NCBI GenBank assembly: GCA_003567055.1
Contig: PXAW01000088.1
Coordinates: 1-6,159, forward strand
Length of the DNA stretch: 6,159 nt
Reading direction: 5' to 3'
Origin: Hyphomicrobiales bacterium
Lineage (GTDB): Bacteria > Pseudomonadota > Alphaproteobacteria > Rhizobiales > Beijerinckiaceae
This document shows positions 1-4,265 of this stretch, piece by piece. Below the pieces are notes generated by a model that ran no database searches, was not told the origin of the DNA, and saw only the letters and a list, made by a program, of their open reading frames with translations. Both the position numbers and the translations under genes were made by a program. How positions within the stretch are numbered: position 1 is the stretch's first letter; each line of letters opens with the position of its first letter.

Positions 1-21
1 CCGCCGGCGCAGACGGGATGA
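1..21 (+). CDS. C-terminal tail end of a probable GTA g10 gene (partial)
   Basis: Frame 1 from the left edge reads six codons (PPAQTG) and then a TGA at 19-21, which overlaps the ATG at 18 of the next gene as ATGA. In RcGTA-type clusters the gene before the small TIGR02216 protein is g10, and ATGA coupling is used repeatedly in this cluster (g13/g14, g14/g15). The assignment rests only on synteny and the stop/start overlap, because six residues cannot identify a protein. The start of the gene lies outside the window. Confidence 0.35.
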   Translation, partial: PPAQTG

Positions 22-218
22 GCGCCGCGCCGGCGCCGTTTCCCTGGGATGCGGCGCTCGGCTACTGCCTCACCCGTCTGCGCTGGCCCCCCGAAAGCTT
101 CTGGCGTGCCACGCCGCGCGAACTCGCTGCCGCGCTCGGCGATGTCGCGGCATCGGCTCCGCCGACACGGGCCGAGCTCGCGATGCTGATGCGCGCCCAT
201 CCCGACGCACCCGCCTGA
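18..218 (+). CDS. GTA small tail assembly protein (TIGR02216 / rcc01693-like, phage TAC family)
   Basis: This 66-residue protein matches the small family found between the major tail/g10 genes and the tape-measure gene in RcGTA-like clusters (rcc01693 type, TIGR02216, Phage_TAC_6). Visible family marks are FPWD near residues 8-11, a hydrophobic LGYCLTRLRW stretch, the PPESFW and TPREL motifs in the middle, and a C-terminal APPTRAELAMLMRAHPD segment. The family is thought to act as a tail assembly chaperone for the tape measure and tail tube; it is not known as a catalytic protein. The ATG start is supported by its ATGA overlap with the upstream stop. There is no clear Shine-Dalgarno, which fits translational coupling. 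The gene is followed after 20 nt by g11. Confidence 0.85.
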   Translation: MSAAPAPFPWDAALGYCLTRLRWPPESFWRATPRELAAALGDVAASAPPTRAELAMLMRAHPDAPA

Positions 219-238
219 TCAAAAACGGAGAGACGATC

Positions 239-844
239 ATGGATCCCACCCTGCGCCCCGGCGACGAGCGCCTCGAACTGCGCCGGCAAATCGACGAGAC
301 CGAGCGCCTGCGCGAAATTTCCGAGCGCCTCGGCACCACGCTGGAACAGAGCTTCGCGCGTGCCAATGCGGAAGGCGGGCGGTTCGATCGCACGCTGCAA
401 AGGATGCAGCGTTCGCTGACCGGTTTCGTCACGCGGATGGCGCAGGCGCCGCTGCGCAGCCTTATCCGGCGGGGCGTGGGTTCCCTGCTTGGCGGGCTCG
501 GTCAGGGAGGGCCCGGTCTGGGAAGCACGCAAGCTTTCGCCGATGGCGGGGTGATCGCGGGCGGTCGGGTCATGCCTTTCGCCCAGGGCGGTGTCGTCGC
601 CGCGCCGACCTATTTTCCGATGCGCGGCGGGACGGGGCTGATGGGGGAGGCGGGGCCGGAGGCGATCATGCCGCTCGCGCGCGGCCCGGATGGCCGGCTG
701 GGTGTCGCCGCCGGCGGGCGCGAGCGACCGGTCGCGGTAACGGTGAATATCGCGACGCCGGATGCGGCATCGTTCCGGCGCTCGGAGAGCCAGGTCTCGG
801 CGACGCTCGCCCGGGCCGTGGCCCGGGGGCGCCGCGCGACGTGA
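239..844 (+). CDS. GTA tail tape-measure protein, g11 homologue
   Basis: This 201-residue protein is the short tape-measure/tail length protein of GTA clusters (RcGTA g11 is of similar size, far shorter than typical phage tape measures). The first 60 residues are charged and predicted helical (for example LELRRQIDETERLREISERL at 12-31). They are followed by a hydrophobic, glycine-rich stretch near 75-95. The C-terminal half has the family signature: FADGGV (100-105), GRVMPFAQGGVV (109-120), PTYFPMRGG (123-131), GLMGEAGPEAIMPLARG (133-149), DGRLGV (151-156), VTVNIATPD (167-175) and SFRRSE (178-183). The start has a good Shine-Dalgarno, GGAG at 227-230, 8 nt upstream. The reading frame is intact. 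In RcGTA the next gene is g12; here it is displaced by about 1.3 kb, and the following gene is on the opposite strand with only 4 nt between stop codons. Confidence 0.9.
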   Translation: MDPTLRPGDERLELRRQIDETERLREISERLGTTLEQSFARANAEGGRFDRTLQRMQRSLTGFVTRMAQAPLRSLIRRGVGSLLGGLGQGGPGLGSTQAFADGGVIAGGRVMPFAQGGVVAAPTYFPMRGGTGLMGEAGPEAIMPLARGPDGRLGVAAGGRERPVAVTVNIATPDAASFRRSESQVSATLARAVARGRRAT

Positions 845-848
845 GACC

Positions 849-1091
849 TCAGGCCGCCTTTTCGAGCATGGCGGCGATCTCGTCCTTGAGTTGCAGGCGC
901 TTGCGCCGCATCTCATGCTCGACCTCCTCGGTCGTCGGCTCGATGCGGGTCTCCACGCGGTGGATCGCGCGATTGACCTCATGATACTCCTCCGCCAGCC
1001 TGGCGAAATGGGCATCGGCCATCTTCAGATCATGGATCTGCTGCACCTTGTCCGGGAATTCCTCGGCCAGTTCGTGCGGGACGTGGCTCAT
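849..1091 (-). CDS. YdcH/DUF465 family small coiled-coil protein
   Basis: This 80-residue protein belongs to the YdcH (DUF465) family, abundant in alphaproteobacteria and without a firmly established function. It starts MSHVPHELAEEFPD and continues with a helical charged region (KVQQIHDLKMADAHFARLAEEYHEVNRAIHRVET) and a second helix (EHEMRRKRLQLKDEIAAMLEKA), a two-helix coiled-coil plan typical of the family. I chose the ATG at 1089-1091 because AAGGAG (minus strand, 1105-1100) lies 8 nt upstream and because family members begin with this MSHVPHE-type sequence; a GTG at 1125-1127 would add 12 uncharacteristic residues. It converges on g11, with 4 nt between the stops. It is not a usual RcGTA tail gene, and being on the minus strand it is probably an independent housekeeping-type gene lying within the cluster. 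Confidence 0.88.
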   Translation of the reverse strand: MSHVPHELAEEFPDKVQQIHDLKMADAHFARLAEEYHEVNRAIHRVETRIEPTTEEVEHEMRRKRLQLKDEIAAMLEKAA

Positions 1092-1249
1092 CGTGTTTTC
1101 TCCTTCTTCGACAGCCTTCCTCCCCACAAAATCGGATTCGACGCGGTCGCGCCTTGAGAATTGTCAATGGCGGGCGAGGCGCAAGCTGTTGCGGGGTGCT
1201 CCGGCATGTGGCATGCAGCCTGAAATTGCTGTCTGGGAGTGGGGTTTGC
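1092..1249. promoter_or_regulatory. Divergent intergenic region between the YdcH gene and the GNAT-like gene
   Basis: This 158-bp gap must carry the 5' signals of both divergent units. On the minus strand a consensus -35 hexamer TTGACA occurs at 1167-1162, but I see no good -10 at normal spacing. The hexamer lies inside a near-perfect 14-nt palindrome, TTGAGAATTGTCAA (1154-1167, symmetric except at one base pair). On the plus strand there is no convincing sigma-70 promoter. A short direct repeat GGCATGTGGCATGC (1203-1216) precedes the GNAT-like gene. Promoter placement is inferred from gene orientation rather than from a clear motif pair. Confidence 0.35.
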
Positions 1250-1819
1250 ATGTGTCTTCGTGAGGAAAACGAACTACGCTACGCGCAGCTGCAACGCGTT
1301 GCGCGTGAGCATATTGCGTCGAAGATCAACGCGAAGAACGCGCGTGTCGGGGTTGGGCGCTTCAAGAGGGTTACGCTGGCATCGATCTGTAAAGCTGCCC
1401 TCGAGGAGGCGCGAAAGGAATGGCCGAAATATTACGGGCCGGACACGCATGAGGGTTTTTCGGAGAGTTGGGAGCGCCTATATTACAAGTTCAAGAACCG
1501 CGTTTCATTCTTCAATCTCGCGGTGTGGCAGGAGATCGAGGGACAAGGACGCGTCCTGCAGGGGCTGGCCTTGGGCAAGCCTTCAAATGCCAAGACCCAT
1601 TTGACCGTGCATTGGATCGAACGAAGTTTCGCGCCTACGGCGATACCGGGCATCTTGTCTCTGATATTGCCTTGTGCGCACGAATATGCGAAACTTTTGC
1701 GTGCGGAACGCGTTTTGATCAAGGATCCGGTTGACAGCCGGGTTTACGAAAAATACGGCTTTGCGCCATACATGCTGCCGAGGGTCGGTGGCGTTTATAT
1801 GAGTAGGAATGTGCGATGA
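1250..1819 (+). CDS. Degenerate GNAT-fold (N-acetyltransferase-like) protein, accessory insertion
   Basis: This 189-residue protein is not a known GTA component. The C-terminal half reads like a GNAT fold: strand RVLQGLALGK (101-110), strand HLTVHWIERS (117-126), helix GILSLILPCAHEYAKLLRAER (134-154), strand VLIKDPV (155-161), and SRVYEKYGFAPY (163-174), which resembles the common final GNAT helix-strand 'YEKYGF'. The acetyl-CoA loop motif Q/RxxGxG/A is not recognisable; its place is taken by APTAIPG (128-134), so catalysis is uncertain. The N-terminal 60 residues are basic and helical, with no known domain. The first in-frame ATG, at 1250, has GGGAG (1235-1239) 10 nt upstream; a TTG at 1154 would add 32 unlikely residues. 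GC is about 55% (296 of 540 bases counted over 1261-1800), well below the flanking tail genes, suggesting acquisition. The stop overlaps the next start as ATGA, so the two genes are coupled. The gene is certain; the GNAT assignment is moderate. Confidence 0.7.
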   Translation: MCLREENELRYAQLQRVAREHIASKINAKNARVGVGRFKRVTLASICKAALEEARKEWPKYYGPDTHEGFSESWERLYYKFKNRVSFFNLAVWQEIEGQGRVLQGLALGKPSNAKTHLTVHWIERSFAPTAIPGILSLILPCAHEYAKLLRAERVLIKDPVDSRVYEKYGFAPYMLPRVGGVYMSRNVR

Positions 1820-2070
1820 TAGCGAAACAGAACGCAGTTGAGGAAATGGTGTCGGTCGACACTGATCTTCTCGTCGACGCGATCGAGTTCGCTCGCAAGC
1901 GTTCCGAAGAAGTGCATGCCGAAAGCACGCACACCATGATCGACGAGATCGACGACGCGCTCTGGGCGACCTGGGGCGACGATGACGGCAATATTCTCGT
2001 CGCCGACAAGGATGGTCTCGAAGGGTGCGACCCGTTCGACGATGACGATCTCTTCGCGGATGCCGCCTGA
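1816..2070 (+). CDS. Small highly acidic protein coupled to the GNAT-like gene, function unknown
   Basis: This 84-residue protein has 25 Asp/Glu against 5 Lys/Arg, giving a net charge near -20. It has an N-terminal probable helix (VDTDLLVDAIEFARKRSEEVHAE, with the only clustered basic residues, RKR at 27-29). A middle MIDEIDDALWATWGDDDGNILVADKDG section follows, and then a C-terminal acidic run (CDPFDDDDLFADAA). I recognise no family. The start ATG overlaps the upstream stop (ATGA), and an AGGA at 1805-1808 lies 7 nt before it. Coupling to the GNAT-like gene suggests the two products act together, for example as partner, inhibitor or substrate; this is inference. Strong acidity is also a feature of some DNA-mimic or antidote proteins, but no specific similarity supports that. 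A strong terminator follows 28 nt after the stop. Confidence 0.7.
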   Translation: MIAKQNAVEEMVSVDTDLLVDAIEFARKRSEEVHAESTHTMIDEIDDALWATWGDDDGNILVADKDGLEGCDPFDDDDLFADAA

Positions 2071-2098
2071 CCGCATCCGCCAGAACCGGTTTTTCACG

Positions 2099-2125
2099 AA
2101 AGCCCCGGCAGTGCCGGGGCTTTTT
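2099..2125 (+). terminator. Intrinsic (rho-independent) terminator after the GNAT-like/acidic gene pair
   Basis: A perfect 10-bp stem, AAAGCCCCGG (2099-2108) and CCGGGGCTTT (2114-2123), encloses a 5-nt loop CAGTG. It is followed by further T residues (TTTTT at 2121-2125, then GCG and another T run to about 2133). The form is classical for the plus strand. It ends the two-gene unit at 2070. It also lies only 26 nt upstream of the g12 ATG, so it would cut transcription coming from the upstream GTA genes unless read through. Confidence 0.9.
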
Positions 2126-2151
2126 GCGTTTTTACTCCCGGAGGTAAGGGC

Positions 2152-2790
2152 ATGCTCCAGGGCTTCCACGAAATCTCTTTTCCTTTCTCCGTCGCGCGCG
2201 GTGCGCGGGGCGGGCCGGTGCGGCGCACGGATGTGGTGACGCTGGCATCGGGGGCGGAGAGCCGCAATGCGCGCTGGGCGCGCTCGCGCCGGCGCTACGA
2301 TGCAGGCCTCGGGGTGCGCAGCCTCGACGATCTGCATGCGGTGATCGCCTTCTTCGAGGAACGGCGCGGGCGTCTGACCGGATTCCGGCTGCATGACCGG
2401 GTCGATTGCCGCTCCGGCCCGCCCGGCGCGACGCCCGGTCCCGGCGACCAGCCGCTCGGTACGGGCGACGGCGAAACCCTCGTCTTTCAGCTCACCAAGA
2501 CCTATGGCGGCGCCCATGCGCCCTATTCCCGCCCGATCGTGAAGCCGGTCGCGGGCAGCGTGCGTGTCGCGCGCGATGGTGATGAACTGGTGCCGGGCGT
2601 CGATTTCGTGGCCGATACCACGACCGGGCAGGTGACGCTGCTCACGGCGCCGCCGGAAGGCAGCGTGCTGACGGCGGGATACGCCTTCGACGTGCCGGTG
2701 CGCTTCGACACGGATGCGCTGGATATCGACCTTTCCGCCTTCGAGGCCGGCGGCGTGCCGCATGTGCCGATGGTGGAAATCGTTCCCTAG
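2152..2790 (+). CDS. GTA distal tail protein, g12 homologue (DUF2460, TIGR02217)
   Basis: This 212-residue protein matches the DUF2460/TIGR02217 family, the RcGTA g12 distal tail protein that forms a ring between the tail tube and the baseplate hub. Visible family marks include the N-terminal GFHEISFPFSVARGARGGPVRRTDVVTLASG, then ESRNARWARSRRRYDAGLGVRSLDDLHAVIAFFEERRGRLTGFRLHDRVDCRS (residues 36-87), a middle Q.TKTYGG segment, RPIVKPV, and a C-terminal PVRFDTDALDIDLSAFEAG stretch that ends the family. The start is firm: GGAGG at 2140-2144 lies 7 nt before the ATG. It stands directly downstream of an intrinsic terminator and is separated from g13 by 144 nt containing repeat-like hairpins. Both features are unusual for this normally compact operon. 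The coding sequence is intact. Confidence 0.93.
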   Translation: MLQGFHEISFPFSVARGARGGPVRRTDVVTLASGAESRNARWARSRRRYDAGLGVRSLDDLHAVIAFFEERRGRLTGFRLHDRVDCRSGPPGATPGPGDQPLGTGDGETLVFQLTKTYGGAHAPYSRPIVKPVAGSVRVARDGDELVPGVDFVADTTTGQVTLLTAPPEGSVLTAGYAFDVPVRFDTDALDIDLSAFEAGGVPHVPMVEIVP

Positions 2791-2791
2791 C

Positions 2792-2886
2792 GCGTTCCGA
2801 CCTGACGGAGTCAGGCCGGGCGCTCCAGGTCATTGTTCGACGCATCATTTTTTCCGTCAGCCGGTATCCACCTGACGGAATGATGC
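2792..2886. repeat. Two-hairpin palindromic intergenic repeat (Rhizobiales-style)
   Basis: Two imperfect inverted repeats lie in tandem. The first (2792-2823) has a stem CCTGAC/GTCAGG (2801-2806 and 2810-2815) around a GGA loop, with further outer pairing. The second (2842-2886) pairs GCATCA with TGATGC and TTCCGTCAG with CTGACGGAA, leaving a 4-nt T bulge and an 11-nt loop that contains CCGGTATCCA. The 9-mer CCTGACGGA occurs in both units (2801-2809 and 2871-2879). The layout, including the linker GTCATTGTTCGACGCAT and the loop CCGGTATCCA, resembles a dispersed palindrome I recall from many Rhizobiales intergenic regions. Membership is from memory and not checked. There is no T tract after either hairpin, so they are not typical terminators. 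No gene is visible in 2791-2934. Confidence 0.65.
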
Positions 2887-2896
2887 CCTAAAGGCG

Positions 2897-2912
2897 CGGG
2901 GCGCGCGCCCCG
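2897..2912. repeat. Perfect 16-nt GC palindrome upstream of g13
   Basis: CGGGGCGCGCGCCCCG is its own reverse complement and ends 22 nt before the g13 ATG. It lies just after the two-hairpin repeat. It could be an operator-like site, a leader hairpin affecting g13 translation, or simply a by-product of very high GC. There is no T tract, so it is not a standard intrinsic terminator. Confidence 0.5.
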
Positions 2913-2934
2913 TCACGGATCAAAGAGACTTCCC

Positions 2935-3807
2935 ATGCGACAGATCGACGAGAACCTCGCCGCGCATCTCGCGGCGGGGGTGACGAGCCTGTGCCGCTGC
3001 TGGCGGCTGATCCGCCGCGACGGCGTGATCATGGGCTTTACCGACCACGACGCGGATCTCGCATTCGACGCCACCAGCTTCCATGCCGGCACCGGCCTCG
3101 ATGCCGCCGAAGCGACGCAGGAGCTCGGTTTCGCGGTCTCGGGCGGTGACGTCGCCGGGGCGCTGATGTCGGGCGGCATCACGGAAGATGATGTGGAGGC
3201 AGGGCTCTATGACGATGCGGGCATCGAATTCTGGCTGGTCAACTGGCAGGATCCGGGCCAGCGCCTGCTGATCGACCTTTTCCATGTCGGCGAGATCCGG
3301 CGCGCCGATGGCGCCTTCGTGATGGAGTTGCGCGGGCTCACCCATCGCCTCGACGAAGAGAGCGGGCGGCTCTACCGCGCGGCCTGCTCGGCCGATCTCG
3401 GCGATGGCGCCTGCGGGGTGACGATCACGCCGGTCGCAGCGACGGTCATGGCGGGTGCGGATGCCCTGCATCTCACCCTGAGCGGGATCGACGGGCAGGC
3501 GGAGGGCTGGTTCAGCGGCGGCAAGCTCGTCTTTACGAGCGGCGACAATGCCGGTTTCGCCGTCGAAATCCGCAGCCATGGTGCTGACGGCGCAGTCGCC
3601 CTGTGGCAGCGCGCACCACGTCCTGTCGCGCATGGCGATACGGTGACCCTGACGCCCGGCTGCGACAAGAGCTTCGCCACCTGCCGCAACAAGTTCGGCA
3701 ATGTCGTGAATTTCCGCGGCTTCCCGCATATGCCGGGCAACGATTTCATCCTGCGTGTGCCGCGTCAGGGCGAGGCGGGGCTCGATGGCGGGAGCCTGTT
3801 CCGATGA
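2935..3807 (+). CDS. GTA tail hub protein, g13 homologue (DUF2163 / phage BR0599 family)
   Basis: This 290-residue protein matches the DUF2163/TIGR02218 family (g13 of RcGTA), a baseplate hub protein between the distal tail protein and the megatron. Family marks include WRLIRRDGVIMGFTDHDADL (23-42), AGTGLDAAEATQELGFAVSGGDVAGALMSGGITEDDVEAGLYDDAGIEFWLVNW (51-104), ELRGLTHRLD (131-140), and the C-terminal CDKSFATCRNKFGNVVNFRGFPHMPGND (243-270). Four cysteines (C151, C160, C243, C250) sit in the conserved C-terminal half. In related tail-tip/hub proteins such as lambda gpL a four-cysteine set binds an iron-sulfur cluster; the same role here is inferred. The Shine-Dalgarno is weak (AAGAGA, about 2923-2928). 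The stop overlaps the g14 start as ATGA. Confidence 0.93.
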   Translation: MRQIDENLAAHLAAGVTSLCRCWRLIRRDGVIMGFTDHDADLAFDATSFHAGTGLDAAEATQELGFAVSGGDVAGALMSGGITEDDVEAGLYDDAGIEFWLVNWQDPGQRLLIDLFHVGEIRRADGAFVMELRGLTHRLDEESGRLYRAACSADLGDGACGVTITPVAATVMAGADALHLTLSGIDGQAEGWFSGGKLVFTSGDNAGFAVEIRSHGADGAVALWQRAPRPVAHGDTVTLTPGCDKSFATCRNKFGNVVNFRGFPHMPGNDFILRVPRQGEAGLDGGSLFR

Positions 3808-4265
3808 GCCCGCACGAGGCCGCCATCATCGCCGCCGCACGCAGCTGGATCGGCACGCCCTATCTCCACCAGGCATCATTGCGGGGTGTGGGCTGCGATT
3901 GCCTGGGCCTGATCCGGGGCGTCTGGCGCATGGTGATGGGCTGCGAGCCCGAGCATCCAGGCGCCTATCGCCCCGATTGGGCCGAGGCGGGCGCGACGGA
4001 GCGGCTTCTCGCCGCAGCCAGGCGCCATCTGATCGCTGCCGAAGGCCCCGGTCCGGGACGGGTCCTGATCTTTCGCTGGCGCGACGGGCTTCCTGCCAAG
4101 CATTGCGCCATCGCCACCGATACGGGGCACATGATCCACGCCCATGACGGGGCCTGCGTGGCAGAGGTCGCGCTGAGCGGCTGGTGGCGGCGTCATCTCG
4201 CCGCGAGCTTCGCCTTCCCGGCGCCTGCGCCGCTCGCCCTTCGTGAAGAGGATACCCATCGATGA
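3804..4265 (+). CDS. GTA NlpC/P60 cell-wall peptidase, g14 homologue (TIGR02219)
   Basis: This 153-residue protein matches the NlpC/P60 putative phage cell-wall peptidase family (TIGR02219; g14 in RcGTA), a tail-tip enzyme proposed to open recipient peptidoglycan during DNA entry. It has the usual N-terminal helix (EAAIIAAARSWIGTPY, 5-20), the catalytic cysteine motif GVGCDCLGLIRGV with probable nucleophile C33 (28-40), and KHCAIATD with the probable catalytic His100. The third catalytic position is probably His112 in MIHAHDGACV. There is no signal peptide or membrane segment, as expected for a protein carried in the particle. The start ATG overlaps the g13 stop (ATGA), and the stop overlaps the g15 start (ATGA). 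The in-frame upstream extension to 3603 is out-of-frame overlap with g13 and is not part of the protein. Confidence 0.95.
   Translation: MSPHEAAIIAAARSWIGTPYLHQASLRGVGCDCLGLIRGVWRMVMGCEPEHPGAYRPDWAEAGATERLLAAARRHLIAAEGPGPGRVLIFRWRDGLPAKHCAIATDTGHMIHAHDGACVAEVALSGWWRRHLAASFAFPAPAPLALREEDTHR

Noticed and set aside
62..1015. A 317-codon minus-strand frame covering the TAC protein gene, g11 and part of the YdcH gene
   Set aside because: It is out of frame with the real YdcH gene and antisense to two well-supported GTA genes. The composition is typical of a shadow frame.
1154..1249. Upstream extension of the GNAT-like protein from a TTG at 1154
   Set aside because: The added 32 residues look random (Cys/Gly/Ser-rich) and lie in the divergent spacer. 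The ATG at 1250 has a plausible GGGAG ribosome binding site.
1795..2763. A 322-codon minus-strand frame across the acidic gene, terminator and g12
   Set aside because: It spans an intrinsic terminator and is opposite g12, which has clear family motifs and a strong ribosome binding site. No protein family is recognisable in it.
2792..2886. CRISPR array or attachment site as an explanation of the g12-g13 hairpins
   Set aside because: There are only two units, with no regular spacers, no cas gene and no integrase or tRNA gene nearby.
3603..3803. Upstream extension of the g14 peptidase
   Set aside because: The extension overlaps the conserved end of g13 in another frame. The ATGA overlap at 3804 and the family N-terminus give the true start.
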